Positions 1 to 9,869 of a stretch of 64,000 nt of DNA are shown piece after piece (positions within the stretch are counted from its first letter, which is position 1; every line of letters begins with the position of its first letter). This DNA comes from Saussurea involucrata (taxonomy: Eukaryota > Streptophyta > Magnoliopsida > Asterales > Asteraceae): NCBI GenBank assembly GCA_033807775.1, contig CM066325.1, forward strand, positions 17,417,301 to 17,481,300. Reading direction: 5' to 3'. The translations under genes and the position numbers were made by a program. Under the pieces are notes generated by a model. That model worked only from the letters and a program-made list of their open reading frames with translations, was not told the origin of the DNA and did not search any database.

Positions 1-759
1 GTTTATGAAAAAATGTATGAATAATTTTATTTGTTAATAAAAATATTAATTTTTTTTTTGAAAGACAAATATTAAAAAATGCAAAATATAATTTATATTA
101 AAGTACAATAAAATAAATTACATATTAAAAAAATACAAACTTAACACATAAAAATACATCATTGTTCTTTTAGAAGTTCTTCAAATTGATGTTCGTACAA
201 TCTTCGTTGTGGTTTGCTCATTGTTGTGGGATCCATTTCCATCAACTTCATGACCATTTTCCGATTTTCCAGTTTGTTCTTACGTTTTTCTGTTTCCACA
301 AATGATGTGTGAAATTCTCTCATCACCTGGATTTTTTCTTTTTCAATATTCAGGCGTTCTAACATTGTCACTTGTTCGTTTTCGGTAGAATTTGATGAAA
401 AATGACTTTTTTAATATTCAATATTCAGACGTTTGGGGTACTCAAATCACGTTTCGCTATTATATGTGGGTCATCTCGTATGTAATATTTTTATTTTGTA
501 TTTTAACTTAATGTTTTATAAATTAAATATTTTATTTAATTATAGTTATTTAATTAATAAAATATTTCATATTAAATTATAGTAAAGAGTATTTAATTGT
601 AGTTTTGTTGTTATTTGATTAAAATATAGTTTTTTCTGATGAGGTGTCACTTTAAAAAGTGAGTGAAATTTCATTGTTGTGGGGGATAATTTCAAGATAA
701 TTGCAAAGCTGATGTGGCCCATTTGCAATTGGGATGAAATTTCATTGTTGTGGATGCTC
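1..759 (-). mobile_element. PIF/Harbinger element, right part only
   Basis: The right terminus at 750-759 reads TGTGGATGCTC and is followed by TTA (760-762), the 3-bp TSD typical of PIF/Harbinger. The subterminal sequence at 670-755 repeats a motif around 'gaaatttcattgttgtgg' twice. The left end lies outside the window. The element carries an ORF1 remnant on the minus strand and no transposase sequence inside the window. The rest of the interval is AT-rich with nothing else recognisable. Confidence 0.6.
159..410 (-). pseudogene. Harbinger ORF1 C-terminal remnant (NAM-associated type)
   Basis: About 80 residues at the C-terminus of an ORF1-type accessory protein remain. The sequence is charged and helical, with EKEKIQVMREFH near the start and MSKPQRRLYEHQFEELLKE at the end. 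This matches the lysine/glutamate-rich C-terminal domain of PIF/Harbinger ORF1 proteins, often annotated as NAM-associated or GST-T3-like, which assist the transposase in binding DNA. The open frame reaches back to about 410, where a stop interrupts it, so the Met at 371 is not a real start. The N-terminal Myb/SANT part is not in the window. The family call rests on motif resemblance only. Confidence 0.5.
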
Positions 760-980
760 TTATTAAGTTGTAGGAAGCAGTGAAACTGTGAAAGCTCTCG
801 TATTTGGGGCCAAAAATGGGGTGATTTCTCGTCCAAATCATGAAAAACACATTTAAAAAAAACGAAGGTCATAAATATTAGTTTCTATGTGTTTGTTATC
901 GCGATATAATATAACATGGTATAAAAAAGGTAGATTTTTATAAAAACATTTCTAATGGATGTTTTTATAAAGATTTATAA
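760..980. other. AT-rich spacer
   Basis: No gene or clear repeat is seen here. The interval lies between the Harbinger right end and the inverted-repeat arm that starts near 981. The true outer end of that next element may lie within this stretch. Confidence 0.4.
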
Positions 981-1127
981 TTATTTTAGACAACACTTTT
1001 TATAAAATAGCCAAAATCTTCCTAAATCTACCAAAATAGCAACCATCCTCGTGAAAAACCTCGTATTCACGAGGTCCTCCATCAGCTCATCCTCATATTT
1101 ACACTTTTAACCCTTGCCTCGTGACCA
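981..1127 (+). repeat. Left inverted arm of long-TIR element
   Basis: Reverse-complement partner of 5511-5674. Alignment is nearly continuous from 'tataaaatagccaaaat' through the CCTCGTATTCACGAGG palindrome to 'gtgacca'. Confidence 0.75.
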
Positions 1128-1628
1128 GCAAACCTGGGCCTGAAGATGAAATAAGAGTCCAGTAGTTGATAGAGTACTACTTCTTTCCCCAAAATCAGGG
1201 GTTCCCACTCACTATGAAAAAAGGTATAGAGTTGTGTGTATACATAAGTGTAATAACTCAGGTAAATTAGTTGTTTATTTATTTGTTTTACGTTTATTAG
1301 TGTAAGGTTAGTTTGTGGTGGTTTGTAAGTTTAAGGTTGTTAGTGTCATTTTAGAATAGTTGAGTCCGTATTCGCAATATTGGGTAATATACATATAACA
1401 CCTCCATCTTGATTCCTCATTTTAAGTCGGTTTCAATTGTGTCTGGGTTTGGAGTCAAGAAGCAGGAGAAAAGCGTCGTTCGGTTAGGGCCTCGATTAAA
1501 TTCGTTGGAGGTGATTTTGAGGTAAAGTTTCTTTTCAATTTGTGTTTATAGTCATTAGTATTAAGTTTCTACCGGTTTAGAATTGTCACTTTTTGATTTT
1601 GTTGTGGTTCGATCGAGTATGGGATTCG

Positions 1629-1847
1629 GACGTCGTCCGGATTCTTCAGTATCCGGATTCTCCAAAGTTTCCGGATATGAATTTTATTCGGATTCGGTGT
1701 TTTTCGGTATTGGTTTCCGGGAAGGTTTCCCGGATAGTTCCGGATTTGGTTTTTCGAATATAGTTTTCGGATATGGTTTTCCGGGTATAGTTTCCGGACA
1801 TAGTTTCCGGAATGGTTTCCGGATGAGTTACCGGATAAGATTTTTAT
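1629..1847 (+). repeat. CCGGA-rich minisatellite in outer solo LTR
   Basis: A degenerate short tandem repeat built on TTCCGGATATGG-like units. It is open in one frame for 88 residues, but this is repeat sequence rather than a gene. A very similar CCGGA minisatellite sits in both LTRs of the Gypsy element at 42377-51412, although the two LTR families otherwise differ. Confidence 0.8.
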
Positions 1848-2345
1848 AAAATTCCCCGTGCTAAGTCGCCGAAGAGGGACATTTGTGGTAAATGGTTATA
1901 TGTATTTTGTGTAATTCAGATTTTGGGAAGTTGATAGAAAAGTAAGGTTCTTCCAAGTTTTCAAGAAAATGTGTTAATTGAGGTATTGCTTTCAGGTGAG
2001 TTTTACTTTAACCATTTTCAAACTGGATGTAACATCTCGATTTTTCCATAAAGATGGTGTTTGGGTTTATTAAATAATCTGGGTATAATTATTGATAAGG
2101 TATGGTTGATTATTTGATAAATTAATTTTAGAGTTTATCCCCGATTAAGTTACGTTAGTTGTTTTGTGGAGATATAAGTTATGGGGTAAACTTTAATTTT
2201 AATTTATAAGTGAAGGGGTTAAAGTTGCCAAATGATGGAAGTAGAAGGTTTGTTTGGTCATTTGGTGAAACTCTAAATCCACCACCGCCTCTTTCATCTA
2301 AAAGAGGGGTGATGTGTCTTATGTTGGTCATTTGGTGTGTGTTCT

Positions 2346-2348
<3 letters not shown>

Positions 2349-2376
<28 letters not shown>
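2349..2376 (+). repeat. (TG)n microsatellite
   Basis: About 14 TG dinucleotides inside the nested solo LTR. Confidence 0.9.
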
Positions 2377-2380
<4 letters not shown>

Positions 2381-2705
2381 GCGTACGGCAAGAGAAAGAG
2401 ATAAGGAAATAGAGAGAAAGCCAAGAAAGAAAGACAAAGAAGAAGAAGGGAACTGAATTATTCAGCTGGAAAGTTAAGAAAAATATGTGGAATCAAAGGT
2501 AACTATCTTACTTAAATTCTTCACTTTGTAGATAAAGTTTTATATGAGTTTAGAAATGGGTTTCTGATATTTTTTATGATTATGAGAAATCTGGGCTGGT
2601 GATAATGTCCTATTAGTAGTATTAAACATATCTGCAAGTTTGTAGAAATTATTATGGCTTAAAACTATAAATTTATGGGTTAAGTATGAATATAGTGGGT
2701 TGAGA

Positions 2706-2962
2706 CAGTTATGATTATCGCAAACAGTTAGTTGCGATAGTTATGATGTTTGCGACAGTTATGAATGTCTCAACCTTGGGTTGCGACAAGCTCAATGGTA
2801 TCGCAACAGTTAGTTGCGACAAGAAGTGTATCGCAACAGTTGGTTGCGATAAGAAGGGATATCGCAATAGTGGGTTGCGATAAATTACTGTGTCGCAGTA
2901 GTTGATTGCGACAAGTACTGTGTATTGCGACAAGGGGTTATCGCAGCTAGTTGATTGCGATA
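2706..2962 (+). repeat. TTGCGATA/TATCGCAA minisatellite
   Basis: About ten degenerate copies alternate 'ttgcgacaag' and 'tatcgcaacag'. Because TTGCGATA and TATCGCAA are mutual reverse complements, the array can fold. It occupies the LTR position where the 42-51 kb relative carries its CCGGA minisatellite. Confidence 0.8.
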
Positions 2963-3479
2963 AGAGACGAGAATTTTGGATATTTAGGATTTTTAGCCTT
3001 TAAGGGTCCTAAACAGTAGATTAATACCAGTACAATATGAATTTGGGTATTTCAGATCTCTGTGAAGCTGGTGACGGAAATTCTTTACAATTTTGAGAAA
3101 GTAAGAGTAGCGCGACTATTATCAGGTGAGTTCATTCTTACCTTACCTTTTTACAATGTTTTAAATTATGGTAAGGTGTATTTTATAAAGTGAACTGTTT
3201 TTGATGGATTTTGAAAGAATGATTTTATAAAGTAAAATCTATTATCTTAAATCGATTGTTGTGCTTAAATTCATTAATGAAATTGGAAAATAATTTATAG
3301 CAATAACCTGTACGAGTTGTAACTATTGGATTTATTGGGCAAGTGAGTTACAATAATATTTATATCAAGGACCGTGAGTGATAATATTGATGGTTAGACT
3401 TATGTTATAAGAAATTGACATATTAAATGTGATTTGCTTATAATGAATGATATGAGAAATTTATAAAGGAGATTTGCTC

Positions 3480-3960
3480 ATACTGAATGCTATGAGGAAT
3501 CTATAATAAATAATAATCTGCACGAATACGGTTAAGGGTAATAAATCCATATACACTAGATTTATTGAATAGTGTAGGATCGGTAAAGTATCATTGCTAT
3601 TACTGTTTATAGCGAAACGTAAGGAATAGACAAATGTTATTTCCGTGTATCCTTGAAAAAGGAGGAATAGACAAATGTTATTCCCGTATGCCCTTGAGAT
3701 GATGGAATAGACGTAGATTTATTCGGAATTCCTGATACGGTTGAGTGTAATGGATCCATAGGCACTAGCGGTTATGAACACGTGGAATAGATGAGGATTA
3801 TTCGTTATTCCGATGTGTGTGAGAAATCGCGGAATAAACGTAATTTCCGATTTCTAAGGAAAAGAAGGGATGGACATGTGTATATTGCGATCTCTATTTC
3901 CTTTCCAAGAAATGGGCATGTGTATATTGTGATTTCTTGGATAAGAGCATTAATTTAGAA
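3480..3960 (+). repeat. Degenerate GGAATAGAC/TTATTCC repeats in nested LTR
   Basis: Several spaced copies of a 'ggaatagacaaatgttattcc'-like palindromic unit occur, followed by a duplicated 'catgagaaatgactggctta' block at about 3990-4080. The counterpart in the intact Gypsy LTRs is the 'ttactttatgcctattcc' series at 42950-43205 and 49940-50200. Confidence 0.65.
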
Positions 3961-5162
3961 TCCATTAAGATTCGTAGTGCGACTCTAGAACATGAGAAAT
4001 GACTGGCTTATTGTCAGGTCGTAGTCATGGAATCAGAACATGAGAAATGACTGGCTTAGTGTCAGGTCGTAGTCATGGAATCGGGTTTAACCCCGTTATC
4101 GAAAGATGGTTACGCGTGTGGTAAGAAAAAGAGTAAACCAGGTTTGTTATGCCTTGTTTACATTGATTTGTATAAATATTATTTTGAAACTGAATGTTCT
4201 CACTAGGCGTTAGCCTAATCGTTTCAAATAATGTTTTCTTATCAGGTACTAGCTTCGGAAAATAAAAGGGATATGGGACGAGAGCTTTTGGATTAGCAGA
4301 GAAGTTATTGAATACTGAGGTTTTGAATAGATTGGTTAGATAATCTAGTTAATCTGATTATAGTGACATAATTAGATTAATAGGTTATTTGAAGAATTCT
4401 ATATATGTAAATACGATTCCCAAGGTTAAATCTCTGCTTATGTATAAATCTTGTTATAAATTGAGATTTAAATTAGCCCTGATTTTAGGGTGTTACACTG
4501 GAATACATATATACTGGATAATTTTGTGGTAGGTAGTGTGATGATGTGCTTATGACTGAAATATGATATAATTGAGATGTATGTTGTATTTATATAAGCA
4601 TTACACTACACGAGTGCACGTTGGCCGGACTTAGGGCCAGTGGAGTTTGGTTGTACGGAGGGACATCGGAGTTGGTTGTATTTTAGTGCAACGGAGTAAA
4701 TTGATTAGTTGGTTTAGCGCAACCAACTAATATGGTCATGTGAAAGAATTGTACACAGTGCATAAGAGTCATGTTTGGTATTCATATACTTGTTGTATAT
4801 CTGTTTTTTACAAAATGATTACTAAGCTGACAGGGGTTTTCTCACTTAGACCAATTGGTCTAACCTTCATTTTGTTTTCAAAAATATGTATTCCAGGTCG
4901 AGGAATAAGTAAGAGCAGAGGAAAAGATAAATGATGATTTGCTTTTCGGAAGCCGTGTGTTTATGGAGTTTCATGAAGTGTTTTGTATCTATAGTCTCTT
5001 AGTTGTAATGTAAATTATTAGCGAAAATTTTGTACTGAAACGTGTATTGTATAGTTTTGAGACTAAGGGACCGTATGTGATCTAATATGTATCTTTTGTT
5101 ATGAAATGATGATATGTATATTATGTTATATGATGTATGTTTGGGTTGGGTTGTTACAATAA

Positions 5163-5399
5163 GAGCATCTCCAATGGTTGTTTGAAGATGACTTGCAGAT
5201 GACTTGAAAAATGCTTGACCATTGGAGACAAAACTTGAAAAGGACTTTACTTATCAAATACTTGATGTTCCTCAAGTGTTTGAAAAAATAAATGCGAGAG
5301 GCAATAGAGAGAGATAGTATATTATGATGGGTCCAACAATTTTTTAATATATTTTTATTTTTTCAAGTCATTCATACAACTTTATGATTGTGGATGCCC
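5163..5399. mobile_element. Harbinger-type MITE with TAA TSD
   Basis: 237 bp starting GAGCATCTCCAATGG and ending TTGTGGATGCCC, flanked by TAA at 5160-5162 and 5400-5402. There is no coding capacity. The termini match those of the elements at 1-759 and 23087-23651. It lies inside the long-TIR element and predates the adjacent solo LTR. Confidence 0.8.
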
Positions 5400-5510
5400 T
5401 AAGACGTGACACATGGAAAGAGTACAAGTATAGATTTATTTCCCCAAAAATACAAGCAAAAAGTATTACTTCTTTTAAAAGCGACCCCCTTTCACCACGA
5501 CGTGCCACCC

Positions 5511-5674
5511 TGGTCACAAGGCAGGGGCCAAAAGTATAAATATAGGAGTGAGCTGATGGAGGATCTCGTGAATACGAGGCTTTTCACGAGGGTGGTTGCT
5601 ATTTTGGCAAATTTAGGCAAATTTTGGCTATATTATAAAATGGTTGTTTGAAATGGCTATTTTAATTAATTTCC
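5511..5674 (-). repeat. Right inverted arm of long-TIR element
   Basis: Reverse complement of 981-1127. The outer end is probably the GGGAAATTAATT complement at 5663-5674. Confidence 0.7.
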
Positions 5675-5879
5675 CGTTATTTTTTTGTATTTTTTTTATT
5701 GTCATATCAAGTCTAACTTATCAGACTAAAAAAAAGTGAATGGCATTAATGGTTCCTATGGTTTGTTTAAATATTGGATTTGATCCCTAAAATAAACAAT
5801 CAATATTGATGGTTTTAATTTTTCAATTTCACAACACTTAAGGTTTTAGATTAATACTGTCAATTACCAACAGTTATAA
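5675..5879. other. Spacer with 'amount of dry phrase' repeat-like text absent of genes
   Basis: Nothing coding is seen. A stretch at 5740-5850 ('ggttcctatggtttg', 'ttgatccctaa') resembles a degraded arm of the foldback family found complete at 14832-15163. Confidence 0.3.
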
Positions 5880-6241
5880 GACCGTCCGCATCGGCCCCCT
5901 GGGTTCGCCCTGGTTGGCCTGGGTTGAGGTTGCACACCATCGCAGGAAATGGGGTTGGCCCGGGTTGGGGTCCTCCCGGGTTGGGCAACCCGAGCTGGGT
6001 TGAGGTTTAACAAAAATTTAATTTTTTTTTTAAAAATATATCCGTTGGAAATAGACGTTGGGTATTTTATTTATTTTTTTATTATTTATTTTTATCCTAT
6101 AAATACTAATATACTTCCTACTTATTTTTTCACACACTTCATTCTACTCTCAATCTCTCTACAAATTTACTTTCAATCTCTCCCATCTTCCCCACTTCAT
6201 TTTACTCTCTCAATATTATTTCCTTCTTCAAAAAAATCATA

Positions 6242-7671
6242 ATGGATAAAGAAACACAAGGGTTCACAACACCACGACGAGGTTCCAAATCGCGAGGCAC
6301 GAGCTCGCAACCGTCCCCGACGGAAAATATTTTCAATCTTACACCACCACCATCAACCTACCATGGAAGCATACAACAATACCCTATTTATTCACCCAAC
6401 ACCCTCCCGGTTGGGTTCCAACAATTTAATTCGGGTGGATTCCAACAATTTAATTCGGGTGGATTCCAACAATTTAATCAAGGCGCCTTTCAACCATTTA
6501 TGCAAGGTGGCTTTCCACAATATAATCAAGGTGGGCAATTCCAACATCTACTACAACAAGAAACATATTCGGAGGACGTTGAGGTCGATGAAACGGTTCC
6601 CGAAACCCCACCCGATTTGGTTCCCGAAACACAACTCGATGCGGGAACCACGACACAACGGAAAAAGAAATTTGCAAATAGAACGAAAGCGGTTTCGTGG
6701 ACTTCCGAAGAAGAGGTTTTATTGGCAAATGCATGGCTTCACGTCTCCGAAGATAGCATCGTTGGAAACTCACAAAAATCGGGTATATATATTTATTAAT
6801 GTATTTATCTTTATTATATATACGTATTCATATATATATTTATTAATGTGTTTATCTTTATTATATATACGTATTCATATATATATTTATTTTTGTAGGA
6901 GATTTTTGGGGGAAAATACTCAATTATTTCAACTCAAGTCGCCAACATCAACGCAATAGAGACCAAGTACAATCCAAATGGGGTGACATGAACAAAAAAA
7001 TGATGAAGTTTAACGGGATCTACAATAATTTAAGAGCCCAATATAAATCCGGATGGGGTGACGCGAACTTCATGGAGAGGGCACACACGATGTATCGGGC
7101 AGATAATAAGCAAAAGCCTTTCTCCCACAAGACGGCTTGGAGAATTGTGAAAGACCACCCTAAGTGGAAGATCGTACATTCCATGGACGATAACCCAAGG
7201 CCCTCAAAACGGAGCAAGTCCACGTCGGATTCAAACCCAAACATGACGTCTTCTGACGCACGTGTTCGGTTCAACCTTAATGAAGAAAGCCATGAGGAGG
7301 AGGATGTCTTCGTACAAGAACCGACACGACCGACGGGGAGAGATAAAGGTAAACGTGCCGCGTCATCCTCCACAAAGACGGCGGAAAAGGACGAGGCGTT
7401 GAAGAATCTTATGGCGTATGTCGAGAATATAAACGTTGAAAATAAAAAAAGACTAACCGTGGAGGAGGAAATGTTGAAAACCGCGAGGGACAAAGCCGAG
7501 GCGACAAAGACAAAAGCGGAAGCGGCAAAGACAAAAGCGGAAGCTTTGAAACAAAGAGAAATGCGGAAAGATCTCAAGTTTTACATCAGTCCACATGATC
7601 ATCTCACGGGTAACGAGTTAAATGCGGTTTTAGCCCACAAAGAGTTGCTTCGACAACTATATGGTTGGTGA
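6242..7671 (+). CDS. Harbinger ORF1 protein (SANT/Myb-like, NAM-associated), 2 exons
   Basis: Exons 6242-6782 and 6899-7671 (intron 6783-6898, GT..TTTTGTAG) give a 437-residue protein. Residues 1-140 are a low-complexity Gln/Phe/Gly region with three GGFQQFNS-type repeats. Residues ~150-260 form the SANT-like DNA-binding domain: SWTSEEEVLLANAW, then after the splice GDFWGKILNYFN, QVQSKWGDMN, KFNGIYNNL. The C-terminal third is a Lys/Glu/Ala-rich coiled coil ending LNAVLAHKELLRQLYGW. In PIF/Harbinger elements this accessory protein enters the nucleus, binds the ends and recruits the transposase. The splice restores the SANT domain exactly, which supports the model, and I see no disabling lesion. 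The intron holds a ~57-bp tandem duplication. No transposase ORF accompanies it. It is also related to the truncated ORF1 at 8129-8560. Confidence 0.8.
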
Positions 7672-7902
7672 AATTTGTAGTTTTTTAATTTGAAATTATG
7701 TATTTTTTTATGTTTTTAATTTGGTTAAAATTGTAGTTTCAATTTATGAAATATTTTATTAATTGTTTTATCTTATATTAAATTATAAATTATTTATAAA
7801 ATTTAAATTATTTAAATTAATATACTTGTAAACAAAAATAAAAATAAAAATAAATAAAAGATGGGATGGTGGTGTGGGATGGATGTGGGGGTTTGTGGGT
7901 TA

Positions 7903-8927
7903 GGCCATCAGTACCCCATGGGGGGAATCTTTCAATGATTCCCCTCCACATCAGTTTTTCTTCCATCCCTCACTCCATCCCTCACGATCCCTAAACATCC
8001 GTACCCCATTCCCTCAAACCCCTTTGTCACCTCATTTATTTTAATTCTTTTATTTATACATTTAATTATTTAACAAAATAAAAATATTTATATATTTTTT
8101 AATAAATAAAAATAAGATAAATAATAAAAACGTCAACCCACGCCGACACCAACGCGAGTTCCTCGGCTCTTGTCCACGTTTGTTTGGCGGCTTTCTTTGG
8201 TCTCGGATTTGATGGTTCCGGGTTAGATTGTTGTGTCGGGATATATTGTGGTGAGTTCGGGGTAGAAGGTTGGGTTTCCGGAACAATGTCGTCGTCGAGA
8301 TTGAAGTTGGCCGGAGTAAAACCTTGTTCAATCAACCCGGGACGTGTAAATTGGTAAGGAATTTGTTGGTGAAATTGTTGGGGAAATTGTTGCGGATATT
8401 GTGGCGGATTTTGTTGCGACCATTGTGGCGGAATTTGTTGCGAGAATTGCGGATGATAACCTTGTTGTGTAAACGCTTGGAAACCAAGCTGTTGATCTTC
8501 TTGCGATTGTGGTGTATTCGGTCGGTTACGACGGGATGTAGGTGTTCTGTTTGAATTCATGATGAGAGAGGTGTGATAAATAAGAGGTTGAGAGAATTTG
8601 AGAGAGTTTGAGAGGTGTGAGATTGAGAGAATTTGATAGTGTGAAAAATAAGAGGTTGAGAGGTGTGAGAAATAAGAGGTTGAGGGTTAAATATATAGTG
8701 GGATTAAATTGAGAATTTTTTTTTTTAGAAAGAGCCGTTCAACGGATATATATTTTTAAAAATTTAATTAAATTTTTTTTTTTTAAAAACCTTCGGGATG
8801 GATCGGGATCCCATCCCCGGATACCATCCCGCCCCGCCAACCCCGCCCGGGCCGTAGCCCATCCCGCATCGACCCCGCCCATCCCGCATCCCATCCCGAG
8901 CTCATCCCGAGCCGGGTACGGATGGCC
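7903..8927 (-). mobile_element. Nested non-autonomous Harbinger element
   Basis: Termini GGCCATCAGTACCCC and (complement) GGCCATCCGTACCCG pair as TIRs and are flanked by TTA at 7900-7902 and 8928-8930. Length is 1,025 bp. It carries only the first exon of an ORF1 gene on the minus strand. The 303-bp MITE at 55590-55892 has the same ends and is a shorter deletion derivative of this family. Confidence 0.85.
8129..8560 (-). pseudogene. Harbinger ORF1, first exon only
   Basis: The start at 8560 gives MNSNRTPTSRRNRP, then a Gln/Pro-rich repeat region (QFSQQIPPQWSQQ type), an acidic DDDIVPETQP patch and the first helix of the SANT domain (KQTWTRAEELALVSAWVD). Homology stops at about 8129, where the reading frame runs into AT-rich sequence. 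The rest of the SANT domain and the C-terminal domain have been deleted. The layout parallels residues 1-165 of the ORF1 at 6242, including a VPETQ motif, but the Q-rich repeats differ, so these are separate subfamilies. A truncated product could still be made but would lack a complete DNA-binding fold. Confidence 0.7.
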
Positions 8928-9129
8928 TTAGAATGGGTTGGAAGGGAAAAATGATGTGGCGCTGATGTGGCAGTGAAAAAGTATGGGTTAGAATGGGATG
9001 GATGCTAATAGCCTAAGAGACTAATCAGTCTTTGAACATACTATATGGTTCAAAAATAAAAAAAGAAAATTATTAAAAATTCTTTTATATATCCAATCAC
9101 AACTTAATTATTAAACTAAAGTACATATT

Positions 9130-9419
9130 GAATAAAAAAAATATTGACAAAATGACTTTTACCCCAATAAATTCATGTTTGGCCCCCACCAACCAAAAAA
9201 ATTTGATTTTTTTTAAAATAAATCAAAAAATCCAAAAAACTCTTTCGAAATCGATAAAAAAACACTTAAAAATTCTTCAAAATCAACCAAAAAATTAAAA
9301 AAAATCATTCGAAAAGGTGGCATTAGACTAAAAACACATTGGTCGACTTTACGGGCCTTTAATCTACCTTAAAGGTGCCACCGCTAGGCAAAAATCATAG
9401 ATCCGGCTATCTACCACTG
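9130..9419 (-). repeat. hAT-like fragment (right end)
   Basis: The poly-'aaatcaaccaaaaaatt' stretch followed by 'ctaaaaacacat' and an end at CTACCACTG parallels the right half of the bounded hAT element at 20969-21709. The left end and TSD were not found. Confidence 0.4.
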
Positions 9420-9449
9420 GTGTTACCGAAGTTTTATAAAAAAAATGCC

Positions 9450-9745
9450 TGCCTTAGCTTATGACGGTACCAAAACGTAATAAGATGGTAAGTTATTTTT
9501 TAGTGTTTGGTAGATAAGCAAATAAGTTAGAAAGAAGTAACTTAATTGTGGCGGTACCACACTGGAATAAGTTAATAAGTTAGAAAATGATACCTTATAA
9601 AAAACTCCTTATTACCGATTTACTGGTGCTCAACAGGTATAAACATTTTTTTTCCATTCAAACACTAAAAATTCTTATTACCGGTACCACATCAGAATAA
9701 GTTAATAAGCACTTCAAAAACACTATCCCAAACACCCCCTTAACA
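9450..9745. repeat. Degenerate inverted-repeat MITE
   Basis: Imperfect inverted arms share 'ttagtgtttg', 'ggtaccac' and 'aataagttaataag', and finish in 'cccaaacacccccttaac'. The pattern resembles common hAT-type plant MITEs. Boundaries are approximate. Confidence 0.45.
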
Positions 9746-9803
9746 TCTATAAGTTAACTTATTTTTGAGCTCATTGACAAAGTTTCGTCTAGTTTGTCAT
9801 AAG

Positions 9804-9844
9804 TTAGCTTATTGAAACGCTACAGTGACGTTTCAATAAGCTAA
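9804..9844. repeat. Perfect 16-bp hairpin
   Basis: TTAGCTTATTGAAACG (9804-9819) is the exact reverse complement of 9829-9844, with a 9-nt loop CTACAGTGA. It probably marks the centre or remnant of a foldback MITE. It is not followed by a T-run and is not a bacterial-type terminator. Confidence 0.8.
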
Positions 9845-9869
9845 AAAAGCTTTCATGAATGGCTCAAAT

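Larger units (their letters stand above)
2028..4497 (+). mobile_element. Nested solo LTR related to the Gypsy element at 42-51 kb
   Basis: It starts TGTAACATCTCG, ends TTTTAGGGTGTTACA, and is flanked by TSD CTGGA at 2023-2027 and 4498-4502. Length is 2,470 bp. Both ends and the last ~330 bp (from 'ctcactaggcgttagcctaatc') are clearly homologous to the 2.0-kb LTRs at 42377 and 49373. The two therefore belong to one lineage, though the centres have diverged. No internal coding region remains, so it is a recombination-derived solo LTR. Confidence 0.9.
1249..5158 (+). mobile_element. Solo LTR (Ty3/Gypsy-type), split by a second solo LTR
   Basis: The sequence starts TGTAATAACTC and ends GGGTTGTTACA, and is flanked by the 5-bp TSD ATAAG at 1244-1248 and 5159-5163. 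Subtracting the nested insertion (2028-4497 plus one TSD) leaves a 1,435-bp LTR. There is no internal retrotransposon sequence, so this is the product of LTR-LTR recombination. The right TSD overlaps the first base of the MITE at 5163, so the retrotransposon inserted at that MITE's edge after the MITE was in place. Confidence 0.85.
981..5674. mobile_element. Long-TIR DNA element (MULE-like) interrupted by later insertions
   Basis: Two long inverted arms, 981-1127 and 5511-5674, match over about 145 bp. Both include a small internal palindrome around CCTCGTATTCACGAGG and a run resembling 'aaaatagccaaaatt'. The right end reads GGGAAATTAATTAAAATAGCC when complemented, similar to the TIR of the well-bounded MULE-like element at 55944-56813. 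The left outer edge has decayed and no TSD was found, so superfamily is tentative. Without the solo LTRs and the MITE, the element would be only about 0.55 kb, too short for a transposase, hence non-autonomous. Confidence 0.5.
5880..9013 (+). mobile_element. ORF1-only PIF/Harbinger element hosting a second Harbinger
   Basis: Left end GACCGTCCGCATCGG follows TAA (5877-5879), and the right end ATGCTAATAGCC precedes TAA (9014-9016). The outer termini pair only weakly, so the right boundary is moderately sure. The element encodes a spliced ORF1 at 6242-7671 but no DDE transposase, so it would depend on a helper. The right subterminal part is split by the element at 7903-8927; removing that joins 'gggt' to 'agaatggg' within a typical GT-rich Harbinger subterminal zone. 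Confidence 0.65.

Noticed and set aside
1583..1849. 88-residue open frame
   Set aside because: It is produced by the CCGGA minisatellite in a solo LTR; the sequence is repetitive and has no family resemblance.
2715..2933. 72-residue minus-strand open frame
   Set aside because: It lies wholly in the TATCGCAA minisatellite.
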